Shown piece after piece: positions 19,625-27,804 of a stretch of 64,000 bases of DNA. The stretch is from Dysgonomonas sp. 520. Lineage in GTDB: Bacteria > Bacteroidota > Bacteroidia > Bacteroidales > Dysgonomonadaceae. A program made the translations under genes and the position numbers. Below the pieces are notes generated by a model that saw nothing but the letters and a program-made list of their open reading frames with translations, ran no database searches and was not told the DNA's origin. The DNA lies in contig NZ_QVMP01000015.1 in the NCBI RefSeq assembly GCF_010501095.1, forward strand, positions 20,635-84,634. The letters run 5' to 3'. Each line of letters begins with the position of its first letter. The stretch's first letter is position 1.

Positions 19625-19742
19625 GAAAGATTTGTCATGCTGAGCAACGCGAAGCATCTGTATCTAGCAAACAGGACACAAGGCACGAGATACAAGTTTT
19701 TTACTTGTTAACCCGTTTACATGTCTACTCGTTAACTATTTT
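19625..19742 (-). repeat. 118-bp repeat, right copy of an inverted pair
   Basis: The reverse complement of 12148-12265 with four differences. The two copies face each other across about 7.4 kb and could recombine to invert the segment between them. Confidence 0.85.
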
Positions 19743-19744
19743 AA

Positions 19745-19805
19745 CACAGATTCTTCACTCCGTTCAGAAACAACGTTCGAGGAGCGAAGGCGACTCAATG
19801 ACACA
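19745..19805 (+). repeat. REP-like repeat fragment
   Basis: Shares CAGATTCTTC, ACGTTCGAGGAGCGAAGGCG and ACTCAATGACA blocks with the copies at 16888-17040 and 40194-40290. Confidence 0.65.
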
Positions 19806-19949
19806 AAGAAAATTCACCCGGTATTTATGAATTTAGGCGTAAGACTTTACACCTCTACTTTCAGACAAACCAAAAGTCTATCCGAAGCAAATGGTTGTAA
19901 ATAAATAATTTATTTGTTTATTTATCTGCAACCAGTAATTACTGAAATA

Positions 19950-20309
19950 TTATAAAAGGGAAGGAGGAGGGCGTAGTCGGCAGAAGCTATTTTTTTGTAC
20001 AATATAAATGAAATTATAAATAGCCTCAACAATTTTTCCGGCATTTAAAGCTAATAAGCCAAGGGTATAAGCTACTATAATATCTGTTGTTACGAAAAAA
20101 GACGTAAGCACATGTATCAGGTGAACCTGAGACATTGTGTGGCTGTGCGAAGATTTTCCGTCAGCATCTTTACTGAACGGGTGAGAGTGCACAATGGTTA
20201 CACCATTTATTATATGCGTGTGGGGAAAAGAGGACGAAAAAGAAAAATATACAATAAGCAACAGGGGTAGTATTGCTTTCATTATAGATGTATATTTTTT
20301 CCCTTTCAT
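19950..20309 (-). CDS. Small His-rich exported/membrane protein
   Basis: 119 residues from the ATG at 20309. A further upstream start at 20345 would lie inside the candidate -7 box at 20343-20350, so I reject it. It has an N-terminal hydrophobic segment (AILPLLLIVYFSFSSSF), then a His-rich region (HTHIINGVTIVHSHPF, SSHSHTMSQVHLIH) and a second hydrophobic segment. About ten His occur within 45 residues, which suggests metal binding. It lies upstream of the TonB receptor on the same strand, 480 bp apart. No named family is recognised with certainty. Confidence 0.65.
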   Translation of the reverse strand: MKGKKYTSIMKAILPLLLIVYFSFSSSFPHTHIINGVTIVHSHPFSKDADGKSSHSHTMSQVHLIHVLTSFFVTTDIIVAYTLGLLALNAGKIVEAIYNFIYIVQKNSFCRLRPPPSLL

Positions 20310-20342
20310 TTTATTCTTTAACACACTCTTGTTTTCGAGCTG

Positions 20343-20350
20343 CAAAGATA
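20343..20350 (-). promoter_or_regulatory. Candidate -7 box (TATCTTTG) for the His-rich protein gene
   Basis: An exact TAnnTTTG match on the minus strand, 33 bp before the chosen ATG. It decides the start codon against the longer frame. Confidence 0.5.
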
Positions 20351-20386
20351 AAAAGAAAATTTATAGGTGATACGAACTCAATGTCT

Positions 20387-21448
20387 TTATTTTTTAGGAG
20401 AATGATAAGAACCGAAAGGGAAATAATGAGTTTTCTTTCTTAGTTTTAATTTGCGAAAAAGATTCAGAGGCTTTTTCTTTAGTTTTCCCTTACAGTTTTT
20501 TTCGAAATCGTCCACAGCATCCAGTATGCGAGCCGACGATTTGCCATCCCGATAGGGGTGCATTTCATCTGTATATTCCTTTATGTGCTGCAAAAGTTCG
20601 TCCGACGGACTCAATGCTTTTTCTATGGAACTTTCGAGCAACGAACTATCTTCAATATTGATTAGGTGATTGCCGGGAGAAGTGTTCTTGTAAGTAACAA
20701 CAGGCTTATGAAAAAACAGAAATTCGACAATGATAGACGAACTGTCGCACACCATCACATCTGCTTGCTTAAGCAGCTTGGTGTTGTTTCCCCCATTATA
20801 AAAAGTGACGTTCTCGTACTTTTCCAATTCTTTGTATAGGGTCACTGTTTCTTCATTCATTTTTGGATGCAAGGTAATTAGCCAGTCCCAATCCCGCTTT
20901 TGTATCAACCGATGTATCTCGTCGTACAGGAAAGGTGCACTGGTTATCCATTTGGTAAATGTGGATGAATATAATATAACAGGTCTCTTGTTGTAGGTTT
21001 GGAATATTTGCCCCGATTGATCGAAAAAGCTATCTGTCTTTGCCCAACCGGTTTGCCGTACGGCAAAATAGCCTAATTTTTCCGATAGTTTTTGAAATCC
21101 GACAGTGTCTTTTTTGCCCTGAGTGCAATAAAGGTCGAACCAGCCTTTCGTGGCATAATGATCGCCTCTTCCGGGGCGTTTGTTTATATCAAATCCGTGA
21201 AATACCTCAACTTTTATACCCGGAAAGAAATCATAAACATGATTGCCGGGAACAAAAACCGCCCTCGGGTTGTAGTCTATAACCTCGCCGATAGTCTTCA
21301 ATTGTTTTTCATTTTCTTTTAGAAACACGGGAGAAGTATCTTCTATAAACCAAGCAACGTCATCGCCTCTTCTCCATATTTCATCCTGAATAGGGCGTAA
21401 GATGGAATAGGCGTAAGAATGTGACACGAAAAGCAGGTATTTATTCAT
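20387..21448 (-). CDS. CDP-glycerol glycerophosphotransferase-like protein
   Basis: 353 residues from the ATG at 21448 (MNKYLLFVSHSYAYSILRP). The frame is open 105 bases further upstream, but a TAnnTTTG box at 21487-21494 argues for the shorter form. It resembles TagB/TagF-type glycosyl- or glycerophosphotransferases of GT-B fold: VEVFHGFDINKRPGRGDHY in the middle and the C-terminal DVMVCDSSSIIVEFLFFHKP and YRDGKSSARI. The family acts on cell-surface polymers at the cytoplasmic face of the membrane. Gram-negative relatives are found with polysaccharide loci, but no such cluster is visible here. Confidence 0.78.
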   Translation of the reverse strand: MNKYLLFVSHSYAYSILRPIQDEIWRRGDDVAWFIEDTSPVFLKENEKQLKTIGEVIDYNPRAVFVPGNHVYDFFPGIKVEVFHGFDINKRPGRGDHYATKGWFDLYCTQGKKDTVGFQKLSEKLGYFAVRQTGWAKTDSFFDQSGQIFQTYNKRPVILYSSTFTKWITSAPFLYDEIHRLIQKRDWDWLITLHPKMNEETVTLYKELEKYENVTFYNGGNNTKLLKQADVMVCDSSSIIVEFLFFHKPVVTYKNTSPGNHLINIEDSSLLESSIEKALSPSDELLQHIKEYTDEMHPYRDGKSSARILDAVDDFEKNCKGKLKKKPLNLFRKLKLRKKTHYFPFGSYHSPKK

Positions 21449-21486
21449 AACGGTTGTAAAAAGAATAATTTGATTTTCACGGGCTA

Positions 21487-21494
21487 CAAAGGTA
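21487..21494 (-). promoter_or_regulatory. Candidate -7 box (TACCTTTG) for the glycerophosphotransferase-like gene
   Basis: An exact TAnnTTTG match on the minus strand, 38 bp before the ATG at 21448. It supports the shorter reading of that gene. Confidence 0.5.
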
Positions 21495-21668
21495 TGAATT
21501 TCGGCAATGGGTAGGTAATATTTTACAGAAAATATAAGGTTTGTCATAGACAAAACAATTACCGATTGACATTATTACACAAAATATTATTAAAATGAAA
21601 TTAAACAAGGGAAATTTGTTATTATATTTACAATCAACTTTTTTAGATTGAAACTCAAAAAAAAATGT

Positions 21669-22004
21669 ATGGCAAATAAACTTTCATTCCTGATATTATT
21701 TCTATTGTTTCTCACATCTTGTGGAGCAACACACAATTCGATGATGAATGCCGATTCCAATATGAGGAAAGTGAAACTAGACATGACTAAGCAGGAGGTT
21801 GTAGCTATTATGGGAGAAACATATCTGTCGGTTAGCTCAGAAAAAACTCCCGAAGGATTCAAAGAAGTATTAGGTTATAGAACAGCTGTGCAAACCGATG
21901 GAATCTACATGCTTTCTTTCATTGACAACAAATTGGCAGAATGGCATATAGAGTGGCCTGAAAGACCTATATATCAGCCTTATCCATCATCTTCCGGTGA
22001 ATAA
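21669..22004 (+). CDS. BamE/SmpA-like lipoprotein
   Basis: 111 residues from the ATG at 21669 (an in-frame ATG lies 21 bases upstream). A lipoprotein signal peptide ends in LFLTSCGA, so Cys is the lipidation site. The rest matches the small SmpA/OmlA (BamE-like) fold: VKLDMTKQEVVAIMGETY followed by a short beta-rich section and a Pro-rich end. Proteins with this fold occur in the outer-membrane assembly machinery and as free-standing lipoproteins; the role here is unknown. The nitroreductase starts 46 bp later. Confidence 0.7.
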   Translation: MANKLSFLILFLLFLTSCGATHNSMMNADSNMRKVKLDMTKQEVVAIMGETYLSVSSEKTPEGFKEVLGYRTAVQTDGIYMLSFIDNKLAEWHIEWPERPIYQPYPSSSGE

Positions 22005-22050
22005 TATTTCAAGGACAATCATTATAGTAATTCTAAATTTTAACGAGATT

Positions 22051-22671
22051 ATGAAAAGAATCATTTTATTAGCAACAGTCGGTTTGATGTTGTTTTCGTG
22101 CGAAAAAGCAAATAAGGGAGTAGACCCGGCTAAAGAAGCCTCACAAGGAAATGCTGTTGTGGAAAGCATCATGAACAGGAGGAGTATCCGTTCTTACAAA
22201 CCCGAACAGATAAAGCAAGAGCAACTGGATACCATTATGCAATGCGCCATCAATGCACCCAGCGCAAGAAATCTTCAAGCATGGGAGGTTAGGGTAATAC
22301 AAAATCCCGACTTGCTGAAACGTATCAACGACCGCTTTGTGGAGAAAACAAAGGCAAAAGAGGGTTCTAATGTTTTCCATAATTCACCCACGCTTATCAT
22401 TGTAGGAAAGGATAAGGAGAATCCTTACAGTCCGGTTGACTGCGGGTTGTTGGCTCAGAATATCCTGCTTAGTGCCGAGTCTATGGGAATAGGCACATGT
22501 GTGGTTGGATATGTTGCGGTAGTGTTCAATGACGAAGTTGGTAAAGAATTTCTTAAAGAGATAAAAATGCCCGACAATTTCGATGTTGCTTTCGGAATAT
22601 CGATAGGTTACAAGAATGAGTCTCCCGAAGCTAAACCAAGGGACGCAAATAAAGTGCAATATATAAAATAA
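22051..22671 (+). CDS. Nitroreductase-family protein with a lipoprotein signal
   Basis: 206 residues from the ATG at 22051. The N-terminus is a lipoprotein signal (LLATVGLMLFSCEKA), which is unusual for this FMN-binding family that is mostly cytoplasmic. The nitroreductase core is intact: MNRRSIRSYKPEQIKQEQ, CAINAPSARNLQAWEVRV and the C-terminal ESMGIGTCVVGYV. The likely reaction is reduction of nitro or quinone compounds with flavin, here probably at a periplasmic membrane surface. It converges with the DUF2238 gene over a hairpin. Confidence 0.85.
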   Translation: MKRIILLATVGLMLFSCEKANKGVDPAKEASQGNAVVESIMNRRSIRSYKPEQIKQEQLDTIMQCAINAPSARNLQAWEVRVIQNPDLLKRINDRFVEKTKAKEGSNVFHNSPTLIIVGKDKENPYSPVDCGLLAQNILLSAESMGIGTCVVGYVAVVFNDEVGKEFLKEIKMPDNFDVAFGISIGYKNESPEAKPRDANKVQYIK

Positions 22672-22684
22672 CATCAGATAACTC

Positions 22685-22722
22685 GTTTGTCATTGAGGAG
22701 CTTATGCAACTCAATGACAAAC
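22685..22722. terminator. Hairpin between convergent nitroreductase and DUF2238 genes
   Basis: A perfect 13-bp inverted repeat, GTTTGTCATTGAG with CTCAATGACAAAC, and a 12-base loop. The CATTGAG/CTCAATG arms are the same as in the folA-alaS hairpin at 257-296, so this terminator is built from the dispersed repeat family. Confidence 0.7.
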
Positions 22723-22741
22723 TGAGAATAAAATAAGGTAT

Positions 22742-23356
22742 TTAAACCCCTTCTATTTCTATTTTTCTAATTTGCTTGTTTTGCCATTTCGAAAATAAAA
22801 CCAGCATCACAATCGCCCCTATTGTAGCACAAAGCATGTCCGATTGTGTATCCCACTCATACCCCTGCATACCCAGAAAGTTGTCGGCCGATTGTTTTAT
22901 CACCACTGCCACAAACCACTCAAACAACTCGTAAAGGGCACTAATGCTCAAACAAATGGAAACTACAATAACAGGCAACCACGATTTTTTATTCAACACC
23001 TTCAGTCGGATAAGTATTTCGCGTGTAATGAAAGCCGGGACAAACCCTTGGGCAAAATGACCAACCTTATCGTAATTGTTGCGCATCAAGCCAAACTCAT
23101 CCCTCACCCAGTCGAACAAAGGTACTTTTGCGTATGTATAATGTGCTCCTATCAGAAGTATGATAAAGTGCAGCAAGATGAAAAAATAGGTCATATCCGT
23201 AAACCTGAATTTTTTGTATGTAAAAGCCAGAATGGCAAAACCTATTATTACAGGCAGAGACTCCAGAAACCACAACACATATCCGTAGGGCGAAATAGCC
23301 GACCAAAGGCATACCAGAAACAGAATAACTAAGAAAATAACGTGTAGTCGTTTCAT
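22742..23356 (-). CDS. DUF2238 (YjdF-like) integral membrane protein
   Basis: 204 residues with about six transmembrane helices over the whole length. Family features include GLMRNNYDKVGHFAQGFVPAF and the YELFEWFVAV block, followed by GYEWDTQSDMLCATIGA near the C-terminus. The function of DUF2238 is not established. It stands alone; the next gene upstream is divergent. Confidence 0.85.
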   Translation of the reverse strand: MKRLHVIFLVILFLVCLWSAISPYGYVLWFLESLPVIIGFAILAFTYKKFRFTDMTYFFILLHFIILLIGAHYTYAKVPLFDWVRDEFGLMRNNYDKVGHFAQGFVPAFITREILIRLKVLNKKSWLPVIVVSICLSISALYELFEWFVAVVIKQSADNFLGMQGYEWDTQSDMLCATIGAIVMLVLFSKWQNKQIRKIEIEGV

Positions 23357-23398
23357 AATATCAAAATTTTATTCTTCAAAGATAAATTATAATATCAA

Positions 23399-23585
23399 AC
23401 CTGTAGTGCATTTATAGCTTTAATGTTAAAGCACTCATAATGAAATTTTTATTTGAATTGTCATTCTGAACGAAGTGAAGAATCTGGGCCTTTAGTCTTA
23501 GATCCTTCGTTTTACTCAGGATGACAAGATGATTATGTATTATCTTTCAATCTGTTGCCTTTTATTTTTTAATGCACTACGAGTT
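23399..23585. mobile_element. 187-bp MITE-like element, copy 1
   Basis: The ends are imperfect inverted repeats (ACCTGTAGTGCATTTA at the left, TTAATGCACTACGAGT at the right). The inside holds a palindrome made of GTCATTCTGAACGAAGTGAA and TTCGTTTTACTCAGGATGAC. Copy 2 at 40480-40666 has exactly the same length and aligns along its whole length. The left end matches the end beside the IS982-like transposase remnant at 32232-32247. Confidence 0.8.
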
Positions 23586-23600
23586 AATATCAATATTCTT

Positions 23601-23631
23601 TCGTTCGTCGGGAAAAGAATATCGTTCGTCG
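23601..23631 (+). promoter_or_regulatory. Direct repeat TCGTTCGTCG x2, possible LytTR-type operator
   Basis: Two identical 10-mers start at 23601 and 23622, exactly 21 bp (two helical turns) apart, and end 32 bp before the candidate -7 box. LytTR regulators bind pairs of about 9-bp GTT-containing direct repeats at this spacing; the half-sites here fit that pattern except for one position. The regulator is not identified. Confidence 0.45.
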
Positions 23632-23662
23632 ATTTTATCTATGTTTTGGCGGTCTGTAAATA

Positions 23663-23670
23663 TATCTTTG
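23663..23670 (+). promoter_or_regulatory. Candidate -7 box (TATCTTTG) for the receptor/DUF4249 operon
   Basis: An exact TAnnTTTG match. The ATG lies 245 bp downstream, so the leader would be long. No ideal -33 element is seen, which would fit an activator-dependent promoter. Confidence 0.45.
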
Positions 23671-23915
23671 TTTAAAATATCACAATAAACATTTTTTATT
23701 AAAACAGGTGACAATCCTGATTATTATCAGGTTAACTACCATAAATAACAATATTACATTATTGTTACTGATTTTTTACAAATTCCGATTAAATAAAAAA
23801 AAATATTATCCGTTTATGTAAAAAAAAGAAAAAATTGTTGTGACTTTTTCTGTAAAGTGTAGACTAACTTGTCATAGGGCTATTATTTAACTAATCAAGA
23901 TAACAAATTTTAAAC

Positions 23916-26231
23916 ATGTACAAGCACAAATTTTTATGCTTCTGGTTTATCCTAATCGCACTTTATCCGGCATCGCTTTTGGCGCAAACGTTCAAAGTAA
24001 GTGGTACTGTTGTGGATGGCAAAACAAAAGAGCTTCTTATGGGGGTTCCCATATTGGTGAAAGAAATGGATGGAACGGGAACGTCCACTTCGGCAGACGG
24101 GCAATACTCGCTCTGGTTGGAAAAAGGCAGCCACACACTCTCAATCTCCTATGTTGGTTATGAAACAAAAGAGATTAAAGTATCCGTAACAAAAAATATG
24201 CGGCAAGATGTTGTGCTCAGCCAATCGAGCATAAGCCTCGACGAGGTTGTCATATCGACGGAGCGTCCCGATGCAAATGTTAGTGCTCCGCAAACCGGTG
24301 TGCAAAAAATGACAGTGCAAGAGGTGATGAAACTACCCGTGCTGATGGGCGAAAGGGATGTTCTGAAAGCCTTACAGTTGACTCCGGGCGTGAAGGCGGC
24401 CAGCGAAGGTGGCGCCGGTTTTTTTGTCAGGGGAGGAAGTTCTGACCAGAACCTCATCTTGTTGGATAACGTTTCTCTTTACAATGCCTCGCACTTGTTG
24501 GGTTTCTTTTCGACATTCAACACCGACATCGTGCGCGATGTAACCCTTTACAAAGGGGCTATGCCTGCCCAATACGGCGAGCGACTGGCGTCTATTGTAG
24601 ATGTTCAGCAACGAAGCGGCGATGTGAACGGCTACCATGCTTCGGGCGGAATAGGGTTGATTTCTTCCAACCTGACTCTCGAAGGCCCTATTCAAAAAGG
24701 GAAGTCATCTTTCATCATCGGAGGCAGGCGGACCTATGCCGACGCAATTGCCCGTTTGTCGGGAGTGGAAGAGGCCAGCAATGCCTATCTATACTTCTAC
24801 GACCTGAATGCGAAAGCAAACTTTGCACTTACAGATAAAGACCAGCTTTCTTTTTCGGGATATTGGGGAAAAGATAAGATGGTTCTGAAAGATTTTGCCG
24901 ACACGGACTGGGGAAATCTGGTTGCTTCATTGAAATGGAATCACAGAATGAATTATAAGTGGTCTTCTGCCACAACACTTAGCTTCAACCGCTACGCCTA
25001 TCATGCGAATGCAGATATAGGTATAGACGTATCTGTTACGGCAGATATAAAGGACTTTGGATTCAAACAGGAGTTTATTTACAACAGGAATCCGAACAAT
25101 GAATGGCGATTTGGACTGAATAGCATCTATCACCGGGTGGCTCCGGGCGATCAGAAGGCGGGAACCGCTCGCCTTAATTTATTGCCCCGATATGCTCTTG
25201 AAAATGGGGCGTATGTCTCAAACCAATGGAAACTGACCGATAATCTTGAAATTGTTTACGGACTCAGGATGTCTGCTTTCATGGCAATGGGTAAGGGCGA
25301 ATACTATACTTTGGATAGCGAAAAGAATGTATTGGACACAACATACTATAAAGGAGGGAAAGTGGTGAAAACATACATCAACCTGGAACCCCGTTTTTCT
25401 GCCGCATATAAACTGAACGATTTATCCTCCATAAAAGCGGCGTATGCAAGAACTACACAGAATATGCACTTGCTCCAACATAGTGCTATGGGCACACCGT
25501 ACGACAGATGGACTATGAGTTCCAATAATATAAAACCGCAGATAGCAGACCAATATTCGTTAGGGTATTTCCGCAATTTTGACAACAATACATTCGAATT
25601 TAGCGTTGAGGCTTATTACAAGGATATGAAAAATCAACTCGATTTTAAGGATAACGCCGAATTTGGAGATACTGACATCGTGGAAACTGAACTTTTGAGC
25701 GGGAAAGGACGAGCTTATGGCATTGAGTTGATGTTGAAAAAACGTGTCGGGCGATTAACGGGATGGATAGGATATACTCTTTCCAAATCGGAAAAGAAGA
25801 TAGACGGAATCAATTTCGACCGTTGGTATAGTGCGCATCAAGACCGCACGCACGACATATCGATTGTAGGTATATACGAACTGACTCCCAAATGGACAGT
25901 TTCTGCCGCATGGGTCTACTATACGGGCAATGCCTTGACATATCCGAGTGGAAAATACCAGATCGACGGCAAAGAGGTGATGTATTACGCCGAGCGTAAT
26001 GGTTACAGGGCTCCGGCTTATCACCGCTTGGACTTAGGGGCTGTGCACACTTTGAAGAAAACCAAAAAGTTTACGTCGGAACTTGCCTTTAGCCTTTATA
26101 ATGCTTACGGGAGGGAAAATGCGTATATGATAAATTTCAGGACAAACGATGACGACCCTACAAAAACTTCTGCTTATCAGTATTCATTGTTCCGTTTTAT
26201 ACCCTCTATCTCGTGGAATTTCAAGTTTTAA
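23916..26231 (+). CDS. TonB-dependent receptor with carboxypeptidase-like N-terminal domain
   Basis: 771 residues: signal peptide (to about residue 24, ending SLLAQT), carboxypeptidase-regulatory-like domain (FKVSGTVVDGKTKELLMGVP), a TonB-box-like LDEVVIST, plug domain (ALQLTPGVKAASEGGAGFFV, then VRGGSSDQNLILLDNVSLYN) and a 22-strand barrel ending FIPSISWNFKF with the aromatic last residue. It is an outer-membrane receptor powered by TonB. The DUF4249 lipoprotein gene starts 29 bp later, which is the characteristic pairing. The substrate is unknown. Confidence 0.92.
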   Translation: MYKHKFLCFWFILIALYPASLLAQTFKVSGTVVDGKTKELLMGVPILVKEMDGTGTSTSADGQYSLWLEKGSHTLSISYVGYETKEIKVSVTKNMRQDVVLSQSSISLDEVVISTERPDANVSAPQTGVQKMTVQEVMKLPVLMGERDVLKALQLTPGVKAASEGGAGFFVRGGSSDQNLILLDNVSLYNASHLLGFFSTFNTDIVRDVTLYKGAMPAQYGERLASIVDVQQRSGDVNGYHASGGIGLISSNLTLEGPIQKGKSSFIIGGRRTYADAIARLSGVEEASNAYLYFYDLNAKANFALTDKDQLSFSGYWGKDKMVLKDFADTDWGNLVASLKWNHRMNYKWSSATTLSFNRYAYHANADIGIDVSVTADIKDFGFKQEFIYNRNPNNEWRFGLNSIYHRVAPGDQKAGTARLNLLPRYALENGAYVSNQWKLTDNLEIVYGLRMSAFMAMGKGEYYTLDSEKNVLDTTYYKGGKVVKTYINLEPRFSAAYKLNDLSSIKAAYARTTQNMHLLQHSAMGTPYDRWTMSSNNIKPQIADQYSLGYFRNFDNNTFEFSVEAYYKDMKNQLDFKDNAEFGDTDIVETELLSGKGRAYGIELMLKKRVGRLTGWIGYTLSKSEKKIDGINFDRWYSAHQDRTHDISIVGIYELTPKWTVSAAWVYYTGNALTYPSGKYQIDGKEVMYYAERNGYRAPAYHRLDLGAVHTLKKTKKFTSELAFSLYNAYGRENAYMINFRTNDDDPTKTSAYQYSLFRFIPSISWNFKF

Positions 26232-26260
26232 GGTAGCATTAAAAAAATATAAACTATAAT

Positions 26261-27061
26261 ATGAAAAAGATAATATATATAATACTGGCAGTGGCATCGT
26301 CTTTCTTGGTTTCTTCTTGCGAGAAAATAGTAACGGTTGATCTGCACTCGGTTGAACCCAGGTTGGTGATAGAAGGAAAGGTTCCCCTGAATGAATATGC
26401 AACCGTCAGGCTCACCACAACCAAAGATTTTTACTCGGACAATGAGTTTGAGCCTATTCTTGGAGCCGTGATCACAATTGAGGCAGACAACGGAGAATTT
26501 GATACTTTAGACTACGATCCTTTAAAAAAGTTATACGTTAGTGATAAAATCGTGGGACAGGAAAGGGTTACCTACAACCTGATGGTTGTATTGGATGAAG
26601 CAGAATATACCGCAACATCAAAAATGCCTCCTCTCGTGCCCATAGATTCTTTAACGATGGATTTTGTTAAGTCAGTAAATACCAAATACCCATATCCGTA
26701 TGTACATTTTCAAGATCCTGTGGGCAAAGAAAATGACTACTACCGCCACCTCGTATTTATCAATGGCAAAAAGCATACATTGAACGACGACGCCATGACT
26801 TCCATGGATCACTCGGATGGTATTTATGTGAGCCGGCTTATAACGGTCAGTTCAAATGATGAGGATAATCATCCCATAAAAAAAGGAGATGAAATAACAA
26901 TCGAGCAGCAATGTTTGGATAAGAGTTGTTTCAAATTCTTCAATACCCTGAGTAACATAGACAATTCGATGAACAACCCCACAACCAACATTGCAGGAGG
27001 TGCGTTGGGATATTTCAGCGCATACTCTTTTACCAGAGCTTCTATAATTGCCGAATGGTAG
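26261..27061 (+). CDS. DUF4249 lipoprotein, partner of the upstream receptor
   Basis: 266 residues with a lipoprotein signal (ILAVASSFLVSSCEKI, Cys20). The DUF4249 pattern follows: RLVIEGKVPLNEYATVRLT, an Ig-like beta section, and a second beta domain. DUF4249 proteins are encoded next to a TonB receptor in Bacteroidetes and are thought to act with it on the outer membrane, but the task is not known. A hairpin terminator follows. Confidence 0.88.
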   Translation: MKKIIYIILAVASSFLVSSCEKIVTVDLHSVEPRLVIEGKVPLNEYATVRLTTTKDFYSDNEFEPILGAVITIEADNGEFDTLDYDPLKKLYVSDKIVGQERVTYNLMVVLDEAEYTATSKMPPLVPIDSLTMDFVKSVNTKYPYPYVHFQDPVGKENDYYRHLVFINGKKHTLNDDAMTSMDHSDGIYVSRLITVSSNDEDNHPIKKGDEITIEQQCLDKSCFKFFNTLSNIDNSMNNPTTNIAGGALGYFSAYSFTRASIIAEW

Positions 27062-27082
27062 AAAACAAAGATAAGAAATGAG

Positions 27083-27118
27083 AACGGTTGGCTATGAAAA
27101 TAGTCAACCGTTTCTTTT
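27083..27118 (+). terminator. Intrinsic terminator of the receptor/DUF4249 operon
   Basis: A 12-bp stem (27083-27094 with 27101-27112, one G-T wobble) with a 6-base loop, followed by TCTTTTT. The duplicated segment (copy A) begins at the right edge of this stem. Confidence 0.75.
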
Positions 27119-27714
27119 TCGTAGTTTTATATGAGTTGTGTGCGATGTGATTTCTTTAGGTTTTACGCCATCTTGTTTATAGTTGCGGCTTCCTCTTCTT
27201 TTTTCGATATTATATTTTTAGCTATCATCAGGCAGGCAAATATTATTCCCGGCACAAATGATGCGATTCCTGCAATGAGGAATACGGTGGACGGGTTGCT
27301 TCCGGTTTTTATTATCTCCGTAACAACGGTAACGGTCATATACAATGACCCGACGAACAGAAACATACCAAGAATAATGCCCAGAGTTCTGCTTTTTATT
27401 ATTAATTGCAAGATTAAAGTAAATGCCAGAATAAGTATTGGCAAACACAGCGCTTCTCCGCTGATCTTGTTACTTGCCAACCAAAACATCGACAACAGGA
27501 TAAAGAATATCTCAGGAGCGATGGATAAAGTTCGATTAGTAGTTTTCATCTGTTTTTTTAGACTTAGGTGTTTTTTTTATAAAAATTAATGATTTCCCAT
27601 GATTTATAACGAAAGATAAGACAAATAAATCGAATGAAAAAAATTTAACTCTGTTTCCCGCATATTTAAGATTTGCGTGCCTGTTTGTCCCTTGATATTT
27701 TTTACGTAAAATGA
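27112..27714. repeat. 603-bp duplication, copy A (direct)
   Basis: Nearly identical to 32572-33175 in the same orientation, with about 15-20 base differences and one single-base indel. It contains one complete small membrane-protein gene and its upstream region. The two copies bracket the AraC, FISUMP and thioredoxin-like genes. Confidence 0.9.
27163..27549 (-). CDS. Small four-TM membrane protein, copy A
   Basis: 128 residues with four hydrophobic segments and a Lys/Glu-rich C-terminus (NIISKKEEEAATINK). No family is recognised. The duplicate copy differs at 13 positions inside the gene, but only one residue changes on this strand (Phe/Ser at about residue 90), whereas an open frame on the opposite strand would change three. 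This supports the minus-strand reading and suggests selection to keep the protein. A near -7 box (TATCTTTC) lies at about 27611-27618. Confidence 0.7.
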   Translation of the reverse strand: MKTTNRTLSIAPEIFFILLSMFWLASNKISGEALCLPILILAFTLILQLIIKSRTLGIILGMFLFVGSLYMTVTVVTEIIKTGSNPSTVFLIAGIASFVPGIIFACLMIAKNIISKKEEEAATINKMA

Positions 27715-27737
27715 TACTTTATATAAAAATAATTACG

Positions 27738-27745
27738 TATATTTG
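27738..27745 (+). promoter_or_regulatory. Candidate -7 box (TATATTTG) for the AraC-family gene
   Basis: An exact TAnnTTTG match. The ATG is 290 bp downstream, which makes a long leader containing the hairpin at 27775-27804. Confidence 0.5.
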
Positions 27746-27774
27746 TACTCTGATTGCGTATAATGTTTTGCGTT

Positions 27775-27804
27775 CTGTCACTTGGTAGGTGGCAGAGGTT
27801 TTTT
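27775..27804 (+). promoter_or_regulatory. Dyad with T-run in the AraC leader; half of a 26-bp inverted pair
   Basis: CTGTCAC pairs with GTGGCAG over a 7-base loop, and a T6 run follows at 27799-27804, giving a weak terminator or attenuator shape. The 26 bases 27775-27800 reappear inverted at 28940-28965 with one mismatch. It could be an operator for the AraC protein, an attenuator, or a recombination site. Confidence 0.5.

Larger units (their letters stand above)
19470..19949. other. 480-bp gene-free interval carrying several dispersed repeats
   Basis: From left to right it holds a C-rich CCTAACCCTCTCC repeat with an inverted AGAGAGGG partner (19527-19600), the right copy of the 118-bp inverted pair (19625-19742), a REP-like fragment (19745-19805), and an AT-rich stretch before the stop of the His-rich gene. 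Confidence 0.65.
23357..23915. other. 559-bp regulatory interval upstream of the TonB receptor/DUF4249 pair
   Basis: It contains a MITE-like element (23399-23585), a pair of 10-bp direct repeats at 21-bp spacing (23601-23631), a candidate -7 box (23663-23670), and a long AT-rich leader. No coding sequence can be supported. Confidence 0.65.

Noticed and set aside
23588..23596. ATATCAATA in the host part, next to the MITE-like element
   Set aside because: It lacks the TAAA block at the fixed spacing and is 320 bp from the nearest gene start; one or two chance copies of a 9-mer are expected in 64 kb of AT-rich DNA.
27131..27589. Plus-strand 152-residue frame in the duplicated segment (and its twin at 32591-33049)
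   Set aside because: Base differences between the copies change three residues in this frame but only one in the overlapping minus-strand frame, and the minus-strand product has a clear membrane topology.
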